From contig JAEWEZ010000101.1 of the NCBI GenBank assembly GCA_023389045.1, positions 1 through 5,555 of the forward strand: a DNA stretch of 5,555 nucleotides, written 5' to 3'. Source of the DNA: Actinomycetes bacterium. Its GTDB lineage: Bacteria > Actinomycetota > Actinomycetes > Actinomycetales > Dermabacteraceae. Made by a program: the position numbers and the translations under genes. This document shows positions 1 to 5,555 of this stretch, piece by piece; positions within the stretch are counted from its first letter, which is position 1; each line of letters opens with the position of its first letter. The notes beneath the pieces are model-generated. The model made no database searches. It was not told the origin of the DNA and saw only the letters and a program-made list of their open reading frames with translations.

Positions 1-1
1 C

Positions 2-1963
2 CACCCCTCCCGCCCCACCCTCGAGCGGCTTGCCGAAGGCATCCGCGAACTGAAGGTGCCGAGCCTGTTCGTGTGGGGGCCGCGCGACGTCACCTTCTCC
101 GACCGCTACCTGCGTGACCTCCTCAAGCGAGTTCCGCACGCGGATGTGCACCGCTTCGAAGGCGCCTCCCACCTGGTGTGGGAGGACGCCGACGTGGCTG
201 GTCTGGTGGCGCGCTGGCTGCCGAGCGTGCTGGACGGTACGAGCCGCACCAGCCCCGCCGTCTCCACCCACGCCGAAGAACTCCCTGCCGGGCACCCGGG
301 AGAGAACATCGTGCGGCTCGCGGCCGATCCCGCGCACCGTCACCGTCCCGCCGTGGTGGAACTCGGAGGGCCCGACGGGCAGGGCCGGGAAGTCTCCTGG
401 GAACTGCTCAATAAGCGCGTGGAGGACATTGCCGCCGGCATGCTCGGCCACGGCATTCGCCCCGGTGACCGCATCAGCCTGCTGGTCCCGCCGAGCGCCG
501 ATCTCGCCGCCGTGCTCTTCGCAAGCCTGCGGATCGGCGCTGTCGCCGTGATCGCCGATGCAGGCCTCGGCGTGGATGGCCTCACCCGCGCCGTGATCGG
601 CGCCCACCCCGACTGGATCATCGGCATCTCCAAGGCGCTTGCGGCTGCGCGGACCCTGGGCTGGCCGGGCCGCCGCATCTCCGTGCATACCCTGCCGACG
701 GTGGACCGCACCGTGCTCGGCGTGGACACCTCCCTCACGGACCTTGCACGCTCCGGCGACCAGATGCGTGAACTCGGCGCCCCGCTGGATGCGCCCTGGC
801 CCGACGCAGACGACGATGCGGCCATCCTGTTCACCTCCGGCTCGACCGGCCCCGCCAAGGGCGCCGTGTACACGCAGCGTCAGCTGCACGCCATGTTCAC
901 CGCGGTGGGCGAGACCCTGGACCTGGACCCGGAGCGTGGCCTCGTGGCCGGCTTCGCACCCTTCGCCCTGCTCGGCCCCGCCCTCGGTGCCCCGAGCGTC
1001 GTGCCCGATATGGACGTCACCCGCCCGGGTGAACTGACCGCGAGCGCCCTCGCCCAGGCGGTGGAAGCCCTTGGCGCCCCGGCGGTGTTCACCGCCCCCG
1101 CCGCGCTGCGCAACATCATCGCCACTGCCCCGGCCCTCACCGAGCAGGAGCGCGCGGCCCTGGCACGCGTGCCCTCCTACTTCTCGGCGGGTGCTCCTAT
1201 CCCCGCGCATCTGCTGCGTGAACTGGCCACCCTGATGCCGAACGCCCGCGCTCTCACCCCCTATGGGATGACGGAATGCCTGGCGGTGACCGCGATCGAC
1301 CTGGCCGGTATCGAAGCGGCCGGGGAAGGCTCCGGTGTGTGCGTTGGCACCCCCGTGCCACGGGTCCGTGTAGCGATCGCCCCGCTGGATGAACTCGGCG
1401 CCACCACCGGAGACGTCACCACCGAGGCCGGAGTGACCGGCGAAGTGCTCGTCCAGGCCCCGCATGTGCGCGACCGCTACCTGATGCTGTGGGGAACCAC
1501 GGCCGAGTCGATGCGCTTTGAGGGCTGGCACGCCACCGGCGATGTGGGCCACCTCGATGCCGATGGGCGTCTGTGGATCGAGGGCCGCGTCGCGCATGTG
1601 CTCGCCACCCCGGGCGCGCTCTTCACCCCCGTGCAGATCGAGGAAGCCGCCGAAGCGGTGCCGACGGTGCGCCGGGCCGGTGCAGCCGCCGTCGGACCGC
1701 GCGGAACCCAGCAGGTGGTCGTGTTCCTCGAAACGGAAGACGGTTACCGACCTGGGAAGGCGGGGCGTCCGCGCCCCGCGGAACCGGGGCTGCAGGAAGC
1801 GGTGCGCCGCGCTGTGCGTGAACGCTGCGGCGCCGAGGTGGTCGCGGTCTTCGTGACCCGCGCCCTGCCCACCGATATCCGTCACAACTCCAAGATCGAC
1901 CGCGCGGCCCTCTCGCGCTGGTCCGATCAGACCCTGCGCGGTGAAAAGGCGGCGGCACTGTGA
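2..1963 (+). CDS. oleBC: OleBC fusion: beta-lactone decarboxylase (C-terminal end) fused to beta-lactone synthetase; 5' truncated by window
   Basis: The frame is open to the left edge, so the GTG at 56 is an internal valine and the gene starts outside the window; 653 codons are visible. Numbering from the first codon here, residues 1-72 are the end of an alpha/beta hydrolase. They include a WGPRD strand-end Asp (86-88) and a GASH motif whose His (170-172) fits the catalytic base of the haloalkane-dehalogenase-like OleB family. A linker (about 73-100) leads to an acyl-adenylate-type enzyme (about 101-653) with TSGSTGPAKG (from 278), PYGMTE (420-425), WHATGD (from 509) and a C-terminal RHNSKID whose Lys is residue 631. 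The RHN-K ending is typical of OleC. OleC converts a 2-alkyl-3-hydroxyacid to a beta-lactone with ATP; OleB decarboxylates it to an olefin. The fusion is known in actinobacteria such as Micrococcus. A generic acyl-CoA ligase is less likely given the hydrolase fusion and the following oleD. The stop overlaps oleD by four bases. Confidence 0.9.
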   Translation, partial: HPSRPTLERLAEGIRELKVPSLFVWGPRDVTFSDRYLRDLLKRVPHADVHRFEGASHLVWEDADVAGLVARWLPSVLDGTSRTSPAVSTHAEELPAGHPGENIVRLAADPAHRHRPAVVELGGPDGQGREVSWELLNKRVEDIAAGMLGHGIRPGDRISLLVPPSADLAAVLFASLRIGAVAVIADAGLGVDGLTRAVIGAHPDWIIGISKALAAARTLGWPGRRISVHTLPTVDRTVLGVDTSLTDLARSGDQMRELGAPLDAPWPDADDDAAILFTSGSTGPAKGAVYTQRQLHAMFTAVGETLDLDPERGLVAGFAPFALLGPALGAPSVVPDMDVTRPGELTASALAQAVEALGAPAVFTAPAALRNIIATAPALTEQERAALARVPSYFSAGAPIPAHLLRELATLMPNARALTPYGMTECLAVTAIDLAGIEAAGEGSGVCVGTPVPRVRVAIAPLDELGATTGDVTTEAGVTGEVLVQAPHVRDRYLMLWGTTAESMRFEGWHATGDVGHLDADGRLWIEGRVAHVLATPGALFTPVQIEEAAEAVPTVRRAGAAAVGPRGTQQVVVFLETEDGYRPGKAGRPRPAEPGLQEAVRRAVRERCGAEVVAVFVTRALPTDIRHNSKIDRAALSRWSDQTLRGEKAAAL

Positions 1964-2955
1964 GCGGGCGGAAAGTTCTGGTCAGCGGCGCCTCCGGCAT
2001 GCTCGGTGGCGCCGTGGCACGCACCCTGCGCGACCGCGGCGATGAGGTGCGCGCCTTCCAGCGCCGCCCCGCCAATATCGAGGGCGTGCAGGATGTGCTC
2101 GGTTCGCTGACCGAGCCGGAGGATGTGCGCCGCGCCGTGGAGGGCACCGATGCGGTGATCCACCTGGCCGCGAAGGTCTCGATCTCCGGCCCTGAAAGCG
2201 AGTACCGGGCCGTCAATATCGGAGGCACCCGCAATGTGGTCGAGGCGATGAAAGCCAATGGTGGCGGGCACCTGGTCAATGTGTCCTCCCCGTCGGTTGC
2301 GCATCTGGGCACCGCGATCGTCGGCCTGGATGCCACCCCCGCGTCCCCCGAGCATGCGCGCGGCCCCTACGCGCGCACCAAGGCGGCCGCGGAACTGCTC
2401 GCCATGGAAGCCGATGGGAAAGACGGCATGCTCGTCACCTCCATCCGCCCGCATGTGGTCTGGGGTCCGGGGGACACCCAGCTCGTAGAGCGGATCGTGG
2501 ACCGGGCACGCTCGGGCCGCCTCCCACTGCTGGACGAGGGCATGGCGCTGATCGACACGACCTACGTGGACAACGCCGCCGATGCGATCGTTGCGGCACT
2601 GGACCGGATCGAGGACGTACACGGCGAAAGCTTCGTGGTGACCAACGGTGAGCCGCGCACGGTGCGCGATGTATTCAACGGCTGGTGCGATGCGGCCGGG
2701 GCACCCCGCCCGACGCTGCGGATCCCCGGCAAGCTCGCACGCTTCGCCGGCCGAATCGTGGAGCGTGTCTGGGAGATCCGCCCTGGTCACGATGAACCGC
2801 CGATGACGGAGTTTCTCGCTGAGCAGATGTCCACCGCGCACTGGTTCGATCAGCGTCGCACGCGTGAACGCCTGCAGTGGGAACCGCGCGTGAGCCTTGA
2901 GGAAGGCTTCGAGCGGGTTGCCGAGTGGTATCGGACGCATCCGCAGGGTTCCTGA
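1960..2955 (+). CDS. oleD: OleD: NAD(P)H-dependent 2-alkyl-3-ketoalkanoate reductase (extended SDR)
   Basis: This 331-residue protein is a short-chain dehydrogenase of the extended (3-beta-HSD/epimerase-like) type. The N-terminal Rossmann motif is GASGMLG (G10, G13, G16). HLAA follows the next strand (68-71), the catalytic serine is S109 or S110 in NVSS, and the active-site pair is Y137 and K141 in YARTK. A C-terminal substrate-binding part of about 150 residues follows, as expected for the family. In the olefin pathway OleD reduces the OleA product, a 2-alkyl-3-ketoacid, to the 3-hydroxyacid used by OleC. The GTG start lies in the GTGA overlap with the oleBC stop, and an AAGG at 1946-1949 can serve as ribosome site, so translation is probably coupled. 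The family alone would fit many reductases; the specific call rests on position directly after oleBC. No signal peptide or membrane segment is seen. Confidence 0.88.
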   Translation: MSGRKVLVSGASGMLGGAVARTLRDRGDEVRAFQRRPANIEGVQDVLGSLTEPEDVRRAVEGTDAVIHLAAKVSISGPESEYRAVNIGGTRNVVEAMKANGGGHLVNVSSPSVAHLGTAIVGLDATPASPEHARGPYARTKAAAELLAMEADGKDGMLVTSIRPHVVWGPGDTQLVERIVDRARSGRLPLLDEGMALIDTTYVDNAADAIVAALDRIEDVHGESFVVTNGEPRTVRDVFNGWCDAAGAPRPTLRIPGKLARFAGRIVERVWEIRPGHDEPPMTEFLAEQMSTAHWFDQRRTRERLQWEPRVSLEEGFERVAEWYRTHPQGS

Positions 2956-2964
2956 GCAACGTTT

Positions 2965-2970
2965 TAGGAT
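2965..2970 (+). promoter_or_regulatory. Possible -10 element (TAGGAT) upstream of the VKOR gene
   Basis: TAGGAT fits the actinobacterial TANNNT -10 pattern and lies in the 79-base gap after oleD, in the only A/T-richer patch there (GTTTTAGGAT). I find no good -35 at 16-19 bases upstream. Transcription from here would begin inside the 5' arm of the hairpin at 2971-3008. Weak, included because VKOR needs a promoter if that hairpin terminates oleD transcripts. Confidence 0.22.
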
Positions 2971-3008
2971 GACGGTCGGTCACTCTCCCTGGAGCATGGC
3001 CGACCGTT
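2971..3008 (+). terminator. Strong hairpin after oleD, probable transcription terminator
   Basis: Bases 2971-2982 pair with 2997-3008 in 12 consecutive pairs, of which two are G-T wobbles (2971/3008 and 2980/2999). After a two-by-two internal loop, CTC (2985-2987) pairs with GAG (2992-2994) around a four-base loop. It starts 16 bases after the oleD stop and ends 26 bases before the VKOR start. There is no clear T-run after it, as is common in high-GC actinobacteria, so it could instead be a processing or 5'-leader structure. Confidence 0.55.
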
Positions 3009-3024
3009 CATCGTTCAGCGCCCC

Positions 3025-3030
3025 GGGAGG
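3025..3030 (+). promoter_or_regulatory. Ribosome binding site (GGGAGG) that decides the VKOR start
   Basis: GGGAGG ends four bases before the ATG at 3035 and is the best Shine-Dalgarno match in this gap. The other in-frame candidates do worse: the ATG at 2996 has GGAG only one base upstream and lies within the hairpin, and an open frame from 2897 would overlap the end of oleD by about 20 codons. Confidence 0.65.
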
Positions 3031-3034
3031 CCCC

Positions 3035-3733
3035 ATGCCGGATCAGCACCACAAAGCCGTGGATGAGGATCTTGAGCAGCAGATGCTCGCCGCGATTGAT
3101 GCGGAGATCGCGGCTGAGCGGGCCTCACGCCGCCGCGCCCCGGCCCGCCTCACTGGCGCGGTGCTCCTAGTGGGCGCTGTGATCGCCTGGATCGCTTCGC
3201 TTGCGCTCATGATCGACAAGATGCACCTGCTCGCCAATCCCGGCGGTTCCCTCGGCTGCGATATCAATCCGTTTATTTCCTGCGGTTCAGTGATGATGAC
3301 CTGGCAGGCGAGCGCTTTCGGCATCCCCAATATGGTTCTGGGCCTCGCGGGCTACGCGGTGATGGGCACGGCTGGGGCACTGCTCCTTGGCAGTGTGCGC
3401 CTTCCGCGCTGGTTCCTCGGCGCGCAGCTTGCCGGTATCGCTTTTGGTTTTGCTTTCGTGCATTTCCTGATGCTCTCGGCGGTGTTCGCGATCCGTGCGC
3501 TGTGCCCGTGGTGCATGGTCGTGTGGGTGGCCACGGCACCCATGTTCTTCGTTTCTCTCGCCTTCGCGGTCGAGGAGCGTATGAGCGGCGCTGCGGGTGG
3601 TGCTGTGGGCAGCGGTGGTGTGAGCGGGTTGCTGCGACGCTGGGTGCTTTTGACGGTGTGCTGGTACGTGCTCGTCGCGCTCGTCATCCTGATCGCTTTT
3701 TGGTCGCAGTGGATGTGGATGCTCGGTCTCTGA
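3035..3733 (+). CDS. Vitamin K epoxide reductase (VKOR) family membrane protein, DsbB-like disulfide-bond formation
   Basis: The product has 232 residues. An acidic, then arginine-rich cytoplasmic head (1-38) is followed by about five membrane segments (roughly 40-60, 98-119, 127-151, 157-179 and 205-226). Hallmark VKOR features are all present. The loop cysteine pair is C75 and C83, spaced as in human VKOR (C43/C51), within a CDINPFISCGS stretch. T89 aligns with the conserved Ser/Thr. FGIPN opens the second membrane segment, and the quinone-side CPWC is C157/C160. In actinobacteria such enzymes pass electrons from a DsbA-like oxidase to menaquinone, keeping exported proteins oxidised. No thioredoxin domain is fused, and no DsbA gene is visible, so the partner is encoded elsewhere. 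The ATG at 3035 was chosen for its GGGAGG site. Hairpins on both sides suggest a gene transcribed on its own. Family call is firm; the physiological partner is inferred. Confidence 0.9.
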   Translation: MPDQHHKAVDEDLEQQMLAAIDAEIAAERASRRRAPARLTGAVLLVGAVIAWIASLALMIDKMHLLANPGGSLGCDINPFISCGSVMMTWQASAFGIPNMVLGLAGYAVMGTAGALLLGSVRLPRWFLGAQLAGIAFGFAFVHFLMLSAVFAIRALCPWCMVVWVATAPMFFVSLAFAVEERMSGAAGGAVGSGGVSGLLRRWVLLTVCWYVLVALVILIAFWSQWMWMLGL

Positions 3734-3743
3734 TCGGCCGACG

Positions 3744-3765
3744 GGGGAGGTCGCGATTCCTCCCC
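3744..3765 (+). terminator. GC-rich hairpin after the VKOR gene, possible terminator
   Basis: GGGGAGG (3744-3750) pairs perfectly with CCTCCCC (3759-3765) around an eight-base loop. It begins ten bases after the VKOR stop. No T-run follows, so termination is plausible from position and stem strength but not certain. Confidence 0.45.
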
Positions 3766-3767
3766 AC

Positions 3768-3787
3768 GCACAGCGGTGCACAGCGCC
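3768..3787 (+). repeat. Two direct copies of GCACAGCG, ten bases apart, upstream of comEA
   Basis: GCACAGCG occurs at 3768-3775 and again at 3778-3785. The spacing of about one helical turn places both copies on the same face of the DNA. They lie just upstream of where the -35 of the comEA promoter candidate would be, a typical activator position. Chance in GC-rich DNA is quite possible. Confidence 0.3.
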
Positions 3788-3811
3788 CGAACGCTGAGGC
3801 TCCCACCTGCC

Positions 3812-3817
3812 TAGTGT
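3812..3817 (+). promoter_or_regulatory. Possible -10 element (TAGTGT) for a leaderless comEA transcript
   Basis: TAGTGT matches TANNNT and ends seven bases before the ATG at 3825, the distance expected if transcription starts at the A of that ATG. No Shine-Dalgarno sequence precedes the ATG, which agrees with a leaderless mRNA, a common form in actinobacteria. The -35 region (about 3789-3794) shows no consensus. Confidence 0.35.
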
Positions 3818-3824
3818 TGCAGGC

Positions 3825-4907
3825 ATGGCAGAACACACCGGGGAACAGCTCCCTATCACGCACTCCTCACGGCACGACGGTCTCGAGGCCGCGTCGTCTG
3901 TTTCCGTGGGCGTTGGTGCGGCGGGGAGTGTGCAGGCGGGACGGCATCGACGGCTCGACCCTCTGCCTCAAGCAGACGCAGGCCGAGAAATGCGTGGAGA
4001 AGAAGGCCGGGGTTTCGCTACAGAGAACTGCGACGACGCGGAGCATCATGCGGGGCCGACGCCCGGCCCGCTCGTCGTGGAGCGTCGCGAGCATGTGCGC
4101 CTGAAGCCGACGGGGCGAAAGATTCCTGCACCGAGCCGTTCCGCGCTGCTGGCCGCAGCCGTGCTCGCGGTGATCGCCGCCGGGTCAATCCACCTCTCCA
4201 CAAGCGGTACGGCGGTGCCGAGTGAGCCTCCGTCGGACCCACAGACCGCGGAAGTCTCCCTCCCACCTGCAGGCGAGAATGCGCCGGCCGGGAACGGGGC
4301 ACAGGGTGAGGCGGCCGGCAAAAACGCGGGTGCTGCCGGGGCAGGGGACCAGGTTCCGGGGCCGGGTTCAACGGGAATAGGGCCAGCAGGAGCAGGGCCA
4401 GCAGGAGCAGGGGCAACAGAAACAGGGGCGCCGGGAACAGCGGCAGGCGAGGTGGTGGTGTATGTCTCCGGTGTCGTGAAGAAACCGGGGATCGTGCGCC
4501 TGCCTGCAGGCTCGCGCGTGGATGATGCGCTGACAGCCGCCGGGGGTGCTACGGATGGCGCAGATCTCGCAGCCGTGAATCTCGCCCGCCCCCTCACCGA
4601 TGGTGAACAGATCCACGTGCCAAAACCGGGGGAGGCGCCGCCCGTTGGGGCAGGGGCAGCGGGCGGCCCTGGTGGTGCATCCGTGCCTGGAGGTGGGGGA
4701 GAGACCGGCGGGCTCGTCAATCTGAACACCGCTGATGCTGCTGCCCTCCAGGAACTGCCCGGGGTCGGGCCGTCCCTTGCCGAGCGGATCCTGGAACACC
4801 GGGAGGCCAACGGCCCCTTCCGCAGCGTGGATGACCTCGACGACGTGCCCGGGATCGGCCCGAAGAGCCTGGAAAAGATGCGGGAGAAAGCAACGGTGGG
4901 GCAGTGA
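3825..4907 (+). CDS. comEA: ComEA: membrane-anchored competence DNA receptor with SLBB and helix-hairpin-helix domains
   Basis: The 360-residue product has, in order: a hydrophilic cytoplasmic head (1-103); one membrane segment (about 104-121, after an RKIPAPSR basic patch); a low-complexity Pro/Gly/Ala linker (about 132-208) with five-residue repeats; an SLBB domain (210-266, beginning VVVYVSGVVKKPG); a Gly-rich spacer (270-296); and a ComEA-type DNA-binding domain (297-357, NLNTADAAALQELPGVG) with two helix-hairpin-helix motifs centred on PGVGPSLAE and PGIGPKSLE. ComEA binds incoming double-stranded DNA outside the membrane and hands it to ComEC, which follows with a four-base overlap. The start is uncertain. 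The ATG at 3825 has no ribosome site but a fitting leaderless promoter. By hand count about 28 of the first 67 codons end in A or T, far more than in neighbouring genes, so a start nearer the membrane segment (for example ATG 3990) is possible. Domain calls are firm. Confidence 0.88.
   Translation: MAEHTGEQLPITHSSRHDGLEAASSVSVGVGAAGSVQAGRHRRLDPLPQADAGREMRGEEGRGFATENCDDAEHHAGPTPGPLVVERREHVRLKPTGRKIPAPSRSALLAAAVLAVIAAGSIHLSTSGTAVPSEPPSDPQTAEVSLPPAGENAPAGNGAQGEAAGKNAGAAGAGDQVPGPGSTGIGPAGAGPAGAGATETGAPGTAAGEVVVYVSGVVKKPGIVRLPAGSRVDDALTAAGGATDGADLAAVNLARPLTDGEQIHVPKPGEAPPVGAGAAGGPGGASVPGGGGETGGLVNLNTADAAALQELPGVGPSLAERILEHREANGPFRSVDDLDDVPGIGPKSLEKMREKATVGQ
4365..4439 (+). repeat. Five-unit 15-base minisatellite in the comEA linker
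   Basis: The unit is GGGCCAGCAGGAGCA. Two perfect copies (4380-4394 and 4395-4409) are flanked by degenerate ones at 4365-4379 (9/15 match), 4410-4424 (11/15) and 4425-4439 (10/15). The frame is kept: each unit encodes five residues of the form G-x-x-x-x, read as GSTGI, GPAGA, GPAGA, GATET and GAPGT (181-205). Changes in copy number would alter linker length without a frameshift. Confidence 0.8.
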
Positions 4908-5555
4908 TTCGGCGAAGCGATCTGCGGCTCCTGCCCAGCGCCGTGACTATCTGGGCACTCGCTGTGCTCGGGGTGAAAGCAGGAACGCTGACTGCTGCCG
5001 CGGCGGGGGCCGGGGTGCTGGGGGCTGTGCTGGGGGTCGCACTCGTCCTGCATCTGCGCCGACGGACAGGGGGAGATGCTGGGCAAGGCGTTCAAGGTGC
5101 TGGGCGAGGCGTTCAGACCACCAATGGCGCGGGCAGGAGCGCAGAACGTTTGGCGCACCCAATGCCACGTGCCCTACTGGCTCATGCAGCGCTCCTTCTG
5201 ATCGGAGTGCTCATGCTCCTCCCGGGCCTGCACCGGGTGGACACAGCCCACCGTACCCTGGAGCACGCCCAGGAGGGCACGATCCTGCAAGCCCGGGTAC
5301 AGTTGCGCTCCAGCCCGGAAGAACCCAGCAAAGGACCCGACTGGGCACGACGCGGACTCCAGGCTCGGGCGCACCTCCTGGCCGGGACCGCCCGTAGTGG
5401 GCGCGAGAGCGTGCATCTCCCGGCAGAACTGCCCCTCCTGCTGCGTGGTGACGCGAAAACACTCGGCACCCTCCGCGCCGGCGATACGGCCGTCGTGCGC
5501 GGGAAGGTACGTGTGAGCGGGGACCTCGTGGTTCTCACCGTGAGCGGTGCAGAAG
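4904..5555 (+). CDS. comEC: ComEC/Rec2 DNA-uptake channel, N-terminal part; 3' end beyond window
   Basis: A frame without stops runs from the GTG at 4904 to the window end, giving 217 complete codons. It begins MIRRSDLRLLPSAV, close to the DLRL-P-A opening common in actinobacterial ComEC. Hydrophobic segments follow at about 12-29, 31-50 and 89-108, then a soluble stretch (about 111-217) rich in beta-type sequence, consistent with the N-terminal DUF4131/OB-fold region of ComEC. The membrane channel (Competence) and metallo-beta-lactamase-like domains would be downstream. ComEC carries single-stranded DNA across the membrane. The start lies in the GTGA overlap with the comEA stop, and GGTGGGG (4895-4901) may help initiation, so the two genes are probably co-translated. 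A basic, Gly-rich insert (53-83) between the second and third membrane segments contains a short duplication. No cysteine occurs in the visible part. The call rests on order after comEA plus N-terminal features, since the diagnostic domains are not visible. Confidence 0.85.
   Translation, partial: MIRRSDLRLLPSAVTIWALAVLGVKAGTLTAAAAGAGVLGAVLGVALVLHLRRRTGGDAGQGVQGAGRGVQTTNGAGRSAERLAHPMPRALLAHAALLLIGVLMLLPGLHRVDTAHRTLEHAQEGTILQARVQLRSSPEEPSKGPDWARRGLQARAHLLAGTARSGRESVHLPAELPLLLRGDAKTLGTLRAGDTAVVRGKVRVSGDLVVLTVSGAE
5077..5118 (+). repeat. 21-base tandem duplication inside comEC
   Basis: TGCTGGGCAAGGCGTTCA (5077-5094) recurs 21 bases later at 5098-5115 with a single A-to-G change. The unit is seven codons, so the frame is kept and the protein reads AGQGVQG then AGRGVQT, in the hydrophilic insert between membrane segments two and three. 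Confidence 0.7.

Noticed and set aside
56..58. GTG at 56 as the true start of the first gene
   Set aside because: The frame has no stop up to the left edge and the residues before it (IRELKVPSL) continue the alpha/beta hydrolase strand, so this GTG encodes an internal valine.
1927..2940. Long open frame on the - strand (337 codons) opposite oleD
   Set aside because: The opposite strand carries clear SDR motifs with normal codon bias; the antisense product shows no recognisable family and is a shadow.
2897..3034. Upstream in-frame starts for the VKOR gene (2897, 2969, 2996)
   Set aside because: They overlap oleD or lie at or inside the hairpin and lack a well-spaced ribosome site, while the ATG at 3035 has GGGAGG four bases before it.
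3781..3796. Small inverted repeat CAGCG/CGCTG before comEA
   Set aside because: Five pairs in GC-rich DNA are expected by chance, and it shares bases with the direct repeats already noted.
3502..4104. A + strand frame of 200 codons bridging the VKOR end and comEA start
   Set aside because: It overlaps VKOR out of frame through its last membrane segments, has no ribosome site and yields an Arg-rich composition typical of a wrong frame.
4046..5158. Long open frame on the - strand (370 codons) opposite comEA and comEC
   Set aside because: It is antisense to well-supported domains, is Pro/Ser/Arg-rich low complexity without any domain, and such frames are expected opposite G/C-ending codons.
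4735..5397. A + strand frame of 220 codons over the comEA end and comEC start
   Set aside because: It is out of frame with the helix-hairpin-helix domain of comEA and with the comEC frame that starts at 4904; the product is Arg/Gly/Pro-rich without domain features.

Overview
This window looks like chromosomal DNA from a high-GC actinobacterium. Third codon positions are strongly G/C, GTG starts are common, and two adjacent gene pairs overlap by the four bases GTGA. Ole hydrocarbon genes next to comEA/comEC would suit the Micrococcales (for example relatives of Micrococcus or Dermabacteraceae). That placement is inference; no rRNA or other marker is present. All recognisable genes lie on the + strand.

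Region 1 (2-2955) is the 3' part of a long-chain olefin (ole) operon. It begins inside an OleB-OleC fusion (beta-lactone decarboxylase tail plus the whole beta-lactone synthetase), followed by OleD (2-alkyl-3-ketoacid reductase). In the known pathway OleA condenses two fatty acyl-CoAs, OleD reduces the ketoacid, OleC closes the beta-lactone and OleB releases CO2 to give an internal olefin. OleA and most of OleB are outside the window, presumably upstream. A strong hairpin follows oleD.

Region 2 (3035-3733) is a stand-alone VKOR-family membrane protein, the actinobacterial counterpart of DsbB, which would reoxidise a DsbA-like thiol oxidase.

Region 3 (3744-5555) starts with a small GC-rich hairpin and a possible leaderless promoter. 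Then come comEA (membrane anchor, SLBB domain, helix-hairpin-helix DNA-binding domain) and the first 217 codons of comEC, the DNA-uptake channel, which runs off the right edge. A 15-base minisatellite lies in the comEA linker and a 21-base duplication in comEC.

I see no mobile element, CRISPR array, tRNA or rRNA, and no convincing undescribed system. There is no gene-free stretch over 300 bases. The gaps are 2956-3034 and 3734-3824, and their hairpins and promoter-like sites are annotated separately. The most useful second-look items are the fused Ole enzyme, the intergenic hairpins, the doubtful comEA start, the comEA minisatellite and the VKOR/com adjacency.
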